Source: Guyanagaster necrorhizus
Lineage: Eukaryota > Basidiomycota > Agaricomycetes > Agaricales > Physalacriaceae
Assembly: GCF_019112545.1 (NCBI RefSeq)
Contig: NW_025064886.1
Span: forward strand, 1,180,490 to 1,244,489
Direction of reading: 5' to 3'
Length of the DNA: 64,000 nucleotides
Shown: positions 46,189 through 58,372 of the stretch, piece after piece
How positions within the stretch are numbered: the stretch's first letter is position 1
How the letters are laid out: each line of letters opens with the position of its first letter
Made by a program: the position numbers and the translations under genes
Notes under the pieces: model-generated
What the model was told of the DNA's origin: nothing
Seen by the model: only the letters and a program-made list of their open reading frames with translations
Databases searched by the model: none

Positions 46189-47488
46189 ATGTCAGATCTT
46201 GATTTGAAGTCCATCCTCGACTTTACTGTCGCTCTCGCTTACGACGCTGGGAAATTGATTATCGAGGGGTCCGAGGCTATCCAGCAACCAGCATCTGTCG
46301 TTGACATCAAGAAAAACGCTGTTGACCTTGTCACTGAATATGACGTCAGAGTCGAGGAGCTTGTCAAAGAAAGACTTGGGGAGAAGTATCCCTCATTCCA
46401 GTTGTACGTATGCTTTTTACCAGAGCGCGTTTATTCACGTATACTGACTCTCTTGACAGTATTGGTGAGGAATCTTACGCGGCAGGTGCCCGACCAGAAT
46501 GGACAGACGAACCGACGTGGTGTGTTGACCCTATTGGTTAGCAGATGAGCATCCAGGTCACTTTCTTCGCGCTAACACGTTTTCTCTAGATGGAACAACC
46601 AACTTCGTCCATGGCTTCCCCATGGTTGCTCTCTCTATTGCTCTCTTAGTCAAGCGCCGTTCAGTTTTGGGCGTCATCTATAACCCCTTCCTTGAAACCC
46701 TGGTGAATTATTCGAATTTTGGTTTTCTTTCTCTTCTCACGTGCATCTCCAGTATACGGGCATCAAAGATGGGGGCTCCTATGTCACACGTGGTGGCCCC
46801 GAGGGTGTCCGCCGCAAGCTACCTTTTGCGAACCCTCCTCAGCCCTTTCCTTCGTTGAGCAAAGCACAACTAGGTTAGACTTCATTAATCCTCAATCAGC
46901 TCTTGTGCCTTGACAAATGTACCTCATAGCTGTTGAATGGGGCTTCGATCGTCGTATTCCACCTTTGGCTGCTCGTGCCGAGAGTTTCCACAGGCTGGTC
47001 AGCGACGCTGCCAATGGAATACACAAGGCCCGCATGGCACACTCCTTGCGGTCTCTCGGTACCTCGGCTATGAACTTCGTATACGTCGCACAAGGTGCCT
47101 TCGACATGTACTGGTAAGTAATTGGGACTTATATGAGGTGTATTGATGCGATCGTTTATGATGTTCCTAGGGAGATCGGGCCCTGGCCCTGGGATGTTGC
47201 TGCAGGAGTGATCATTGCTCAAGAAGCAGGCGGATTGGTCACCGGTTCCCATGAGGTCTTTGACGCAAGCAAAGACACCATCACATTTGGCGAGGTCGGC
47301 GAGGAAATCCTGACGTCGAGGAAATATCTCGTCATCCGTCCAATTGGTGATACTGAGGTCTGTTTCTGTACTAAGTTGGGAGTTGACATATCACTTATGG
47401 CTCTCTGTAGAATGAGACAGGTCGGGAAGCTCAGAAGCGAATCATCTCCGAGTTCTATGAGACTGTCATTGACTATGATACGGTTTAG
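46189..47488 (+). CDS. Inositol monophosphatase
   Basis: Seven exons (46189-46403, 46460-46536, 46590-46702, 46753-46873, 46930-47113, 47171-47357, 47411-47488) give 324 residues. Metal-binding motifs are present: IGEESYAAG (Glu pair), [16 protein letters not shown] (the DPIDGTTN signature split by a phase-1 intron) and [19 protein letters not shown] (WDVAAG signature). Substrate-side segments [18 protein letters not shown] and [20 protein letters not shown] also fit. The enzyme hydrolyses myo-inositol phosphate with Mg2+, supplying inositol for phospholipids. The start context and length match fungal IMPases. No targeting sequence is seen. Confidence 0.93.
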
Positions 47489-49623
47489 GATATTGAACTA
47501 TGGTCAGCTTAGCGTCGAGCTCGTTGCATTTGTAGGACCGCTGTTCATATAGAGTACTTTCCATAAAAATGTGTATCAAATGATTATGTAAATTTATTCA
47601 AGCAAGTCTTCAGCCAATCTTTCTTACTATGTGAAGCTCGATCTTTACGCAAAAGGATTGCCGCATGCACACACCCAGCTGTCTGCTGCATGTAACTCAG
47701 AGTGCCAACGCGAGAACCTGCTGCTTTTGATGGTCTACAGGCAGGTACCCGCGTCAATGAGAAATAATGATAGGTAAATGTGCTACATCGAAGGAAAGAT
47801 CTACTCTCCCTTCTTCGCCTGCAGTAGCCTCTTTGGTCCATTATGCTGCACGAGGACAGGGACATACGCGAGAAAGCAGATACCGCAATGTTTGCCGGGG
47901 TATGAATCTCAGACTGAAATTCTTGAGAACTCGGAAAAATCAAGTGTGGTCGGTCTCGGCTGTGAGGCAGAGCGGTGTCGAATCGAGTCATCGTTACGAA
48001 TCTACGAGAATGGCTATGTCCGGTAATGGATTAGAGCTCCATAGAAAAATCTTGGCCTAGAATTGTACCGGGCCCGATGTCAAGTTGAAGCAAGCTGTTC
48101 CATAGAGATGTATCTACGACGAATGTCACGGCGAGGTGAGAAATGTTAGAACAAAGCAAGACATAATCCCTGGTTTACCAATTCTTTGCTGTATGTCTTG
48201 TTTCATGATACGATGACCCTTGTGCTGGCGGCATTGCCCCATATAGAAGCGCGTCGGCAGCGGTACCTGTCAGTCGAGGGCCGTCGCCGATCATCCTGTT
48301 TCCACTGCACCTGACAAGCAAAGCACCGAGAACCAACGCATTGAGTACAGTTAAGACTGCACATGCATGGCACTCTCATGTTTTTTGGGAGATTCAATAT
48401 ATAGGTCACCAGGTGTCGTAAGTAACCTCAGATGTACATATGTAGTATGTTGAAAATACTCATTTGCCATTGGCAAGGATAGCTGTAGCCGTAGGCACTC
48501 ACAGGTGTGAGATTCTTATTGGTCGCCATAAAGGTCTCCAGAGACAACACCGAGTGTCTTGTCTGGGAGCAGAAGCCATTCAAGGAACGATAATCTTGAA
48601 TCTATTCCCTTGACGCTGACATTCACCGCCGTGGCCACCGAACGTTCTCGTTAACGTTGAAAGATGCAGGATAGTCAATCTAGTCTTACCCAGCCTTCTA
48701 CGTGAATCTCGCTCTCACGATGCAGGAAATCAAAGGCCATGACTGGCCAAAGAAGCTTGGGACTGCCATACCGCTTCGTAGTCACCGTAAAGAAAGGCTC
48801 GTACCGTACAAGCCACTGAGCTCGCTGTGGTCTTCTGATCCATGACTGGTCTGCTCCCTTCACAATCTGCAAAAATCCGATTCTCGGGTGAATGAGAATC
48901 TATCCCTTCGTTTACTGAGTTTACCTCATGCGACTAGCAGGTCTGCCTCCATGCTTATACCGATACAATACTCGCTTAGTCACTACGGTCATGGCGGGGC
49001 TGTTGGGTAAACAGGTGCACCTGCGGAAAAATATAACAGGTATTAACTGAATTATTTACACAATAATGTCTCTGTACGGGCTAGGTGATGCGTACCACGG
49101 CTCCGACCACAACAGTCTTGGCCACAAATTGCGCTCTCGGCTATTCTGAAGATGGTGGGTAAAAAATATCATTTACGTCAAAAAACGACACTGACCGACG
49201 AACGGTGGCCCAGCCTGCGAAACCAGCTCTTGCCGTACCAAACTAATGTGACAGAGGTGGCTTACAAGATCGATAGTAGTTTCCTCCAGTGGATCCCGAT
49301 CTGAATAGTGAAGCGAAAATCATATGGTCTATATTTATGTTTTGATCCCTGACAAGGACGCGATTTGTGGCATTTGGTGGACAGAAAATCAGAGCCACAA
49401 TGGGAATCCTTGAATTTCGGAACGGACCAGTCAGCGGTCCCGCCTAATTAATGGCGAGGTATGTGCGGCCCAAAGGTGACGTGTTGAATATGATATTATG
49501 CGACCGCAGGTGTCGATGTGACAGAGAACGCCACGGATTTCTGACCGGACAAGAATCATTAAAATATACAGTACACATTTGTACATACCGCCAGCCGGAG
49601 AGCAACCGTCATGTCCGTGTCAA
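47489..49623. other. 2.1-kb stretch without a supported gene
   Basis: Minus-strand frames at 47584-47991 and 48675-48872 (the latter reading WLVRYEPFFTVTTKRYGSPK) look weakly protein-like but could not be joined or assigned. The remainder is probably intergenic. Confidence 0.35.
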
Positions 49624-50993
49624 TTATGAGATAAACACTTTCCGTAGCGCGGTAAATTCACAAGTCGTGCCGCTCCGAGGGCATGTCACAATGCCATTAT
49701 TTCTTGCGGCCATGTCTTCCAGAGCCTGTCAAATCGCGGGTTCCGTCAATATGTCTGGACCAGGGAGATGAAGAAGAAAGGGTATGTACCTCCCGAGAAT
49801 ATACATGCCCATCTGGAAAAGCCATCGGACCATTGTCCTCGTCCATTATCTTACCGCTGATCCGACAGACAATGACCGAATTTGCATGATGGCTCATTGG
49901 GACGTCTTTTGCAAGGCATCCAAGCCCTAAGCCTTCTCTGGCGTCGCCAGAGCGATCTCGCCCGCCCCAGCCTACGTCACAAACAGGACAGTCAACGTTG
50001 CGCGTGTCATGACTGCTGCATGCAGGAAGCTTAAGAGCAGCAATACCAGCGTAGAGAGCTAGATATAGTATAGGTTCTGTCGGAAAGGCATTAAGGGCGT
50101 AAACGCTGGAACGAAAAGATGTAGTAAGTGTCGTCCAACGTGATATATCATATAGTCGCTAGAACAAAGCGTGTCTTAAAACCATTGACAGGAAAAAAAA
50201 CGCAGGTCTAGATACCTTGTAGACACCACAGTTTGTCCCCGGTCCGAAAGCCAACAGGCAGGCAGCTTGCTGAATGGGTTGAAGATGCGTATCCTGCCAT
50301 GCTATCAGATACCGCTGCATGTATACGATAGCATCCTGCTTCTCTCCACGTCTACACATCTCAATGTACTCTTGCAGTCGCAGCTCAAACTCAAGCGTGT
50401 TCTTCATTTTCCTTAGCGCTGCTTTGTTTTCGCTACACCAAGCCAAAGCCTCAGTACATCTATGTTCTGAGAGAGCAGATTCGATGCGATGCATGTCCAT
50501 GAACAGATCTATATCCACCAGCGTCTCGATACCTCGAGACTGGGCTATCGAGCGGGCAGTTAAAGGCTTTCCCGTACGCAGAGCCCAGTCGACAAGCCAA
50601 CGGTCGAGCTGGGTAGAAGTTGACGTTGATGAGTCAGAGAGATGCTGTAGACGCTCCCGGATAACATCAAGGGTTGGTTGACCAGAGATGGTGTGCAAAT
50701 CTGAGAGCTGCACGTCGGTGAATACATAGCTCGAATTGAGCACGCAGCCAGCGCACCTTTCGTTTCAGTCCCTCTACCCTCGAAATCATTGAATCTATCT
50801 CCTCTACGCCTAACCGTGACCCAGTGGCCGTTCGCTTGATGAGCTCGCCGAAATCCCTTTCAAAATGCTTCTGAGACGTCCGAAATACGCGGCGATAGTT
50901 CTCATACGGCACCTGAATGGAAGAATCAGGTTATATTTCTGCTAGACAGCAATATAATCGTACACGCGTGAATGGCTGTTCTATGTCCGTCAT
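49624..50993 (-). CDS. FYV10: GID/CTLH E3 ligase subunit Gid9/Fyv10 (MAEA)
   Basis: Five exons (50993-50964, 50912-50757, 50707-50216, 50158-49790, 49725-49624) give 382 residues. The N-terminus is MTDIEQPFTRVPYENYRRVF with a coiled coil after it. A LisH/CTLH region follows: LDRWLVDWALRTGKPLTARS, SRGIETLVDIDLFMDMHRIE, LAWCSENKAALRKMKNTLEF and RLQEYIEMCRRGEKQDAIVY. After CLLAFGPGTN come LYDISRW, the Cys pair NVDCPVCDVGWG and the degenerate RING VIVCRISGKIMDEDNGPMAF with PDGHVYSREAL and IVTCPRSG. This subunit forms the catalytic RING pair with Gid2 in the GID complex that degrades gluconeogenic enzymes. The RING lacks the full set of Cys/His ligands, as is usual for MAEA. Confidence 0.92.
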
Positions 50994-51335
50994 CGCAATG
51001 GGTCGTCAGTAGTATCAAGATGGAATTAAGAGGGAGGATGGAACCCAGAAAACACGTGGCTCCTGGCGGTATTGCTTACAAAGTCTCACGGTGCGCCACT
51101 CTAAACTTCCATCAACCGTAGGTTCGCTGCAGGGAGAAGTTCAGCATATTTATAAGCAAAAATATTTGGATATCTGTATTCAAATGATGCAAGTAAATTG
51201 GTTGAATAAATACTCGGACCTTGGCTCTTAGGCACGTGAACAAATAAGAATGTACATAGGTATGGTATGGTATATACTTTCTGAGATGACTACCAGCTTG
51301 CAAAATATAATTTTAATGACCACATTCCTCCAATA

Positions 51336-51415
51336 AGCCCCATAGCCGATTTGAACGACTGACCTCACCATTCCGAGGATACGAGTGGCGCGCTCTACCA
51401 CTGAGCTAAAAGGGC
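51336..51415 (-). tRNA. tRNA-Thr (CGU anticodon) with 8-nt intron
   Basis: The minus strand folds as a tRNA: acceptor strand gcccttt, D arm agctcagtggtagagc, anticodon stem cgcca/tggtg around loop ctcgtaa, and T arm agtcg-ttcaaat-cggct. The acceptor return atggggc leaves one mismatch. The anticodon is CGT (CGU in RNA), reading ACG threonine codons. An 8-base intron (tcctcgga) interrupts the gene one base 3' of the anticodon, the canonical nuclear position. Internal A and B box sequences are intact. Boundaries are good to a base or two. Confidence 0.85.
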
Positions 51416-53707
51416 AACACCTATTGCTAATGTCCTGAAGTATTTGATCCCTCACCAACACCTGGTCCTACAGCTTTTCTGAGGTCCGAGTCTGCCAAAG
51501 GTCTTCGTTCTTCTATCGGCCAGACGTTATTGGCCCAAACCTGCATATCACACGTTCTGAGGGGACACATACGGCTCACTACAACAGAACGCAAAGCTTT
51601 CGCAGATTACAGGCGTAGATCTCGGTTTTTGTGCCGGTGTCGCTCAATTCGCTACCTGTTTCGCTCCACTATTCTTACCTTTCTTTCCGTAAGGTACGTA
51701 CATATGCACATTCTGTACGTTGGTTTAATGTTTCTCCATTTGTTTTCGAGCTATCAATTCCTGGTTCAAAAACAATCGTCAAGTAGACGTCAATTCCGTA
51801 ATACAGTCTAACTGCGGTACCGCGGTCAATTGGTAGGAACCTCGGCAGGTGCCTTCGGTGCTTTTCGTGTTTTTCCGATCCTTTGTGTGGCCCTAGGTCT
51901 TGTTTTCGTTTCTTTTCTATTAGCTCCATCTTATGTACAGCGTCCGGTGATACGTTCTATCAGCGAGTCTTAGTGCATGTACGTATGGGAGCTACACGAG
52001 GCGGGTACATGAGCGCAGGTGTAACGTACGGATCCCGTCAGCTACCAGGACGCACGCTCTAGTGTGCGTCTCTCTAAATAACGAGGTAGTATTATTCGGT
52101 ACATGGGAGGTGTACGACAGCCTGAGACCAGGGGCGCTTCTGAAACCCAATGTATGTATAGTAGGAAATCCTATCGGACGTAAAAAATTGTCCTCCAACC
52201 CGGTGACGACAGCGACAAGGGTCCAGGGTGCAATTCTAAATTCAGATGGCGTCACTGCAGGGATGCAAAGGCCTGAAGGTACCGTACGCGGCAGTGTACG
52301 CCTATTTCCAGGACACCATCCTCTCACCCCCTTAATTAAATGCCGTTAAACCAGGGACTAACTCCAGCATCGTGGGACTGGTTGGTGGTTCACCCTACAT
52401 TTCAATCATTATAACGGGTCCGAGATCTGGTTCGTGAGCTCAGCGCTCACTGTACCCCCACCCTGATCCGTAATACCGCTGTGTGTTCTGGAGCTAGACA
52501 TACTACCCATGGCAACGCGTGGCTTGATTTCTTCTTAAATTCCCACCTTGTCACTTAACTCAATGGTTGGGAACGATTGCCACTGGGTTGGCTCGCCAGG
52601 TACTTGGTGATGAACTTTCTACACAAATTGCGAGGAAGATCACCATCGATCAGAGATCATCCACGTGGGAATGATCCGACCCTTCAGGTTCTCGGGTTCC
52701 TCCTCCAAGTTGGAAAGTTCTTTCAACTGAGATGGGGAAGAAATGCCATTGTCAGTAAAGTCCCGAGGATTCGTGTATGTTACTGCTCCCACGGAAGCAA
52801 TGTCGAGTCTTACTACAATCCCGTAACCAATTGCCATTTCGTAGTCTGAAATATCTCATGACATTTGTTTTTCATCATCGACTAACTATATCATCGAATG
52901 GTCATGCATACCTTCCCACGCTTTCAAGGAATACTTGTAATGATGAAATGCCATTCAAGAATGTTTGTGTGAATCACGAGCAATATTCAAGTTATCACGC
53001 GTCCGTTTTACTCCACCTAACATCGGCGTTGTTACGGAAAACAGTGGAGTTGTAACAGACTGCTTCGACGAATTTTAATCCAATATTCATGAGATATTTG
53101 TTGCAAATTGTATTATCATTTTTACGGGGAGACAATTCCGTCCGAGCCAACGGTGTTGACTTGGTTCAACTACGGTCTTGGTGAATCTGATCGATAATAT
53201 TACTGTCAATTTCGTCGATTAAACAACTAGGTAGTATCATATCCGCCAGGTAAGTGCTCGTCCGATAAATACGGCTTTACTTTGTAGACAGTTTTCAGTA
53301 TACATTGTACTTGTCGTACTGCACATTGGGAGAACCTAAAGCGAATTGACGTGCATGGCACTCATTGTACAGTGAAGACAAAGGAAACGGCGGATTTGTT
53401 TTTTTTTTCGATAACCCTGGATCAACCCTAAAGTTGGGTTTAAGCTGCGGCACAGCGTCCCAAATTTGGGGCAGTCGATCACAGACACGTGGCGTTTTCT
53501 GTTCCTTTTAGTTTTTACCCCCATCGAACCGACGTCTGGGACGTAGATTCCGTTGCTATTCCCGTCGGCTCTATACTCGGAAATTTAGATTGGCAATTTT
53601 CTCTCTTACCAACAGGGACAAGGATACCCCCGACATCGCCACTTGGCATTTTCCTACGCTGTTTCCATCTCAGATCTTTAGTGTTCACGGGAACAGATAC
53701 ATTCACC
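51416..53707. other. 2.3-kb gene-poor region
   Basis: No gene supported. Features seen: a 7-bp stem hairpin gacgcac(gctctagt)gtgcgtc near 52049-52070, and short frames at 52062-52349 and 53489-53700 without motifs. The segment just before 53708 is the leader of the PAQR gene. Confidence 0.4.
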
Positions 53708-55012
53708 ATGGCCGTAAGACGAAGACTATCCGAAGCGACAGCGCTCGTTCCAGACCTTCATGTTGGAGTGCCAAATCTCTCCAAGACGCTCCATATACAC
53801 GAGGTACCTGCCTGGATGAGAGATAACGAGTATATCGTCTCTGGGTATCGAAGGTATGGTGGAACCATGGCGCTTATCTGTTCGTTCCCGGAACTGAGTT
53901 TGAATCGCAAATAGAGCCCAAAATCACTGGCGGGGATGCTTCCATTCTGTCTTTGGATGTGAGTCCGCTGGTCGACATACTTTTTGAGTTGAAATCAGCT
54001 CATTGTTACCAATCCCCATTTTGTTCTCCGTCGGTCTTCCATATTGCACAGATTTGCACAACGAAACTGGTAAGTATGTTACCTGCCAGGATAAAGTATG
54101 CGGGCCACTTAACATCCCCAATAGTCAATATCCACAGCCATCTCTGGGGCGCGGCCTTGTTCCTTTATTTCCTTATTACATTTCACCCCAACTTCCTAGA
54201 ACCGTACCCGAAAACGACATGGATTGACTTATTCGTTTTCGTGACATTTTTATCTTCGGCGGTCTTCTGTCTAGGTGCAAGTGCCTTCTTTCACACATCC
54301 ACCTGCCATTCCAAAGAGGTACAACACCTTTGTTTTCTTTCCGGTTTTGGCCAACTTCACACCCCCTTTGTTATAGGTAGCGTCGCGTTGTGTAGCACTC
54401 GACTATTCGGGGATCGTCGTACTCATCTTAGGATCCTTTTACCCATCTATATATTACGGCTTGTTTTGCAGTCCCTATGCCCAAGTGACGTACATATCGC
54501 TACTCACCGCGGCCGGTCTCGGTCAGTGGGATGCTTAAGATTTCCTCAAGCTGTAGATGCTGATATTCGCCGCCCATTCCAGGCGCGGCGTACGTTGTTC
54601 TCCAACCAGAATATGCTCGTGCCACACATCGCGGACTGCGAACGAGCGTATTCATCGGTTTAGGACTAACTGGGGTTATTCCCGTGTGTCACGCATTGGT
54701 TACCCATGGCTTCCTGAAGCTTTTCTCAGATATGGGCTTAAATTGGCTTTTGTTTTCGGGGGGATTATACATCGCGGGGGGCATACTTTAGTACGGTTCC
54801 GTCTTCTGATTGTGAAGATAGGCAGACTGACAAGTTTCCTCTTCAGTGCAAATCGTATCCCAGAACGGTTCTCGCCAGGGATGTTCGATTACTTCTTTTC
54901 TTCGCACCAGATATTCCATGTATGTGTTGTGATAGCCGCCCTGGCACATTTTGCCAGTATTTCCACTGCTCTGGATTTCTGGCACAGTGAACAAATGTCG
55001 TGTCAGCTGTAG
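53708..55012 (+). CDS. PAQR / haemolysin-III family receptor (adiponectin receptor / Izh type)
   Basis: Seven exons (53708-53853, 53915-53958, 54052-54069, 54125-54318, 54377-54521, 54583-54790, 54847-55012) give 306 residues. Before the first helix are YIVSGYRRAQNHWRGCFHSV and the family signature YLHNETVNIHSHLWGAALFL, which is assembled across two introns and an 18-base exon. Seven hydrophobic segments follow, with ASAFFHTSTCHSKEV (conserved Ser/His pair), LDYSGIVVLILGSFYPSIYY and the C-terminal GMFDYFFSSHQIFHVCVVIA (zinc-binding His pair). Family members act as zinc-dependent ceramidase-like receptors and influence sterol and metal homeostasis in fungi. The microexon model is the only one that restores the HNET motif. 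Confidence 0.92.
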
Positions 55013-56422
55013 ATGGATGCTGTCGTTAATGCTATTGTCCTGTCATAGCTCAATGCCTTCTTTTGTCGTGGCGGTCGCGAAGTCTCCATCAAAAGAGACA
55101 TTTCTGTGTCTTGCCTAGTCATATGTCGTTAGTCAACGGCGCCATGGTCCGAAGGGCGGTTCGCCTGGTTGAGTTGGAGTGTGCAATGTGTACCCAGATT
55201 CGTGGCTGAGTACTGTCATCCGATGGATCAGATGTCCCTGGCATGCAAGGGATTTTGAATACGTTCTATACACTTATCATTCCTAGGAATAGTCGTTCTT
55301 TGTGGATATCTAATTTTGGGAGGATTGGGACACTGATTGGATATATAATTTGAGGACGTGAGACTCTTCGGAAGCGCATGCATATGCTCATCAGGGCATC
55401 ATTCGGGGTTCTTTGCCTGGGCGCGGCCTGTTGTCATGTGCACTTGAACGTATAAAGCCTTTAAAACTTGGCTTTGACTTGCGAACTTTGAAGGGATCGT
55501 GGCGGCGGATGATTTGATACTGCCATTTTTGGTTTTAGACGGACTCTCCCGATCTGGGCCGATCATGAATGTACCTTCAACTTGCTCCCTCTCATCTCGC
55601 TCTCCACCTCGAGAAATGCAAATGATCCTATCATTTGTCTTTTTTCTGATTTCTCGGTCGATTCACATATCAGACAGGAACCTTCCGGACACTTTACGGC
55701 GGCGACGAGTTCTATCTATACTCTTCTCAAGACGCGTACAACAGAAAAACATTTACAGACAGAAATCCGCAGTCCGTAATTGGTCTACCTAAGGGAATCA
55801 CGGTGTCATACCAGCATATTCCAGCCGAGAAATGGACTCCGATCACAGGCAGTGTAAGCTCGTGAATCCGGCGACGTACCAACTTGACAAACTATCGATG
55901 AGCTTGAAACGTGTTCGTAGGGAGAGGCCTTCCAAGGCACGACCCTTCCGTACCGGGCAATCGAACCGCCAAGAACAGTAGGACATGAGGGGGCCATCTC
56001 GGAACCGACCTCAGAATCCACAATACCCAATCCCAGTTTGTTGGTCCATGACTACATATTCATTTCACTTACTTGTAACCCAAATAAAGGTACCCTGCAG
56101 TGGCACGATCTCCGAGCGTTTGTAAAATAGTTCTATTCATTTCCGGCTACCGATCTCACGACAGTCCATAGACTGACTCCGTGTTTGGGTTGATGCTCCC
56201 TTTGTGAACCATAACACCGTACCTCGTCACGGTTGCGCGCCGAGAATTATTGATTGGACATATTTTCGTGTCATCCGCGGGTCGGGTCCAGCCATCACCC
56301 TGCTAGCTCTTTGGCTATATAATGTCACCTGTGCCGTGGGTGGACGCACTTCATCCTAGAGTTCTTTCTCCCTCCAGGTTTACCTTTCCATATTCTTTTC
56401 CCTTCGCCTCGCCTACACGAGC
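55013..56422. other. Intergenic, no gene seen
   Basis: About 1.4 kb between the PAQR gene and the second P450. Frames at 55499-55792 and 55806-56030 show no family resemblance. Confidence 0.4.
56311..56320 (+). promoter_or_regulatory. TATA-like element of the second P450
   Basis: The sequence ggctatataa lies about 105 bases before the P450 start codon. It is a candidate TATA box with a leader of about 70 bases. Confidence 0.45.
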
Positions 56423-58372
56423 ATGCCGTACTCCGTTGGCCTACAGGCCGTTGGTGCTGCTTTTATATCCGCAGGCTTCGCGACACAGTTTACCACATCC
56501 GTCATTATCTTCCTTCTTATCGTCTTCGTCACTTCTTCTCTCCACGATGACGCGCTCAAGGAAGACTCGCCCGCATCACTGCCAGGGCACCCACTCTTTG
56601 CGATAATCCCTTTCTTTCGACGACGATTTGACTTTCTCAATTGGGGATTCCACGCAACCGGGCAGGCCATATTCCAATTCAAACTGTTGCGAGTGCGTTC
56701 TTGCGTTAACCTCGTTCTATGACACACTCTGATTTCAACTCTATCATTTGTTACAGAATACAGTTATTATTGTCTCAGGGGAGTCAGCTCGTCAAGAGTT
56801 TTTCACCGCCAAACATTTCGACCTGACGGAAGGCTTCAAGATCTTGTCTGGGGCCGTGAGTGTTCCGCATGCCTGCCCTGTTTTCGTTTTGGGTTTCGTT
56901 ACTGACCGCGTTTCCACCGCAGATACCCATGGTCAGAGGAGTGACATCTGACTTGCAGACTAGAAGGGTTGCCCTAATTCATAAAAGACTCGCCGGCCTC
57001 CAGCGCAATGAACCCCTAAGCCAACGTATGTACTACGCGTTACCAAATCGCACACTGTTTGACGACTCATTATTACGCATGACAGTGATTCCATTGTTGT
57101 TGGAAGATTCTCGGCAAATCTTGGAGGGCTGGGGAGATTCCGGAGTGCTCGATCCTTTCAAAAAAATCTACGAGGTACGTGTTCCCGTTTCTAGCGTAGT
57201 TATGTCGGCGTTTCTCACGAACACTTTGCCAATAGCTAACGTTCCAAACCACTGTTCGAAGCCTGTCGTGCACAGAAATATCGGATGATGCGATCTTGGT
57301 ATCACGTCTGAAGAACTTGTATGACAAGCTTGATACTGGAACGACACCGGCCACCGTATTGATGCCATGGGTCCCCACGCCATCAATGGTGCGAAAGTTG
57401 TGGGCGACGAAGGAGATCTATGATATTATCGTCGCTGCGATCAAGTCTCGTGAGGAGAGCGGCGTGCAAAGGGATGACGCACTGCAGATGCTGCTGGACT
57501 TTAAAGACGAGAAGCTTGTTGTGGTTGGCGTAAGCGCCCTTATTTCTTGTCATCAAGTTACGGCTGCTGACGAACCCTTTGGTTCAGTTCATCATGGGGC
57601 TGTTGATCGCCGGCGCCCGAGCCACTGGCACGACAGGCAAGCTGATCTTCCAATTGGAGTTTCTGAAAAAGTGATCTAATATTAGTCTTCTTTTTTCAAA
57701 CAGCGTGTTGGCTACTCACATATCTCGGAGGCCATCAAGAATGGCGCGCCAAAGCATATGACGAAATTCAATCACTATTGGCGGCCCACCCTGCGCCAGA
57801 GGGCTGCGCATCCCTATCGAAACACCTCGCCGCAATCCCTCTGGAGACTTGGGAATCTTCGACACCTGTACTTGATTCCATCATTCGGGAGACACTTCGA
57901 GTCGCCCAGCCGCACACTGCTATGCGGAGAAATTTAGGTCCTGATACATATATTAACGGCAAGCTGATCCCGTCTGGGGCGTATGTGGTGTATCCCTTTA
58001 GCGATATCCACCTCGACGCTGGACTCTATCCGGATCCCTGGAAATTCGACCCCGGGCGGGAGGAGACCAAGGTACCTTTTGGATATGTCGGTTGGGGTGG
58101 AGGTGGGTAACCTGGTGCTGCTTTTTTGATATAGACTAATCACTGATTGCTATTGGTTAGGCAAAACTACTTGTCTAGGAACTCGTCTTGCGAAGGTGGA
58201 GTTGAAGCTGATAACCGCGATGCTCCTGCTTGGCTTCAAGCACGACGTCGTTGACGACAGGGGAGTCGTTGCGGATCCTCTCCCAACTCCCAACTGGAAT
58301 GACATTCTTCTGTGTCGTCCACCAAAAGGAACGTGCAATCTGAGGTACTCGCGCACGGCCATTCCTCTGTAG
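56423..58372 (+). CDS. Cytochrome P450 with atypical haem loop
   Basis: Eight exons (56423-56692, 56757-56855, 56923-57025, 57086-57174, 57236-57529, 57588-57636, 57704-58102, 58161-58372) give 504 residues. A long hydrophobic N-terminus (SVIIFLLIVFVTSS) precedes the proline-rich hinge SLPGHPLF. The ExxR motif is SIIRETLRVAQPHTAMRR. The PERF-like part reads YPDPWKFDPGREE. The haem loop is GYVGWGGGKTTCLGTRLAKVE: the Cys ligand is kept, but the usual Phe is Trp and the usual Arg/His before Cys is Thr. The I-helix IAGARATGTT lacks the acidic residue of AGxDT. One intron (57637-57703) uses a GC donor. The pattern 'GWGxG...C.G' recalls CYP51-like agaric P450s; substrate unknown. Confidence 0.86.

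Noticed and set aside
52049..52070. Hairpin gacgcac...gtgcgtc as a terminator or small RNA
   Set aside because: A single 7-bp stem with no neighbouring gene or second copy; likely chance.
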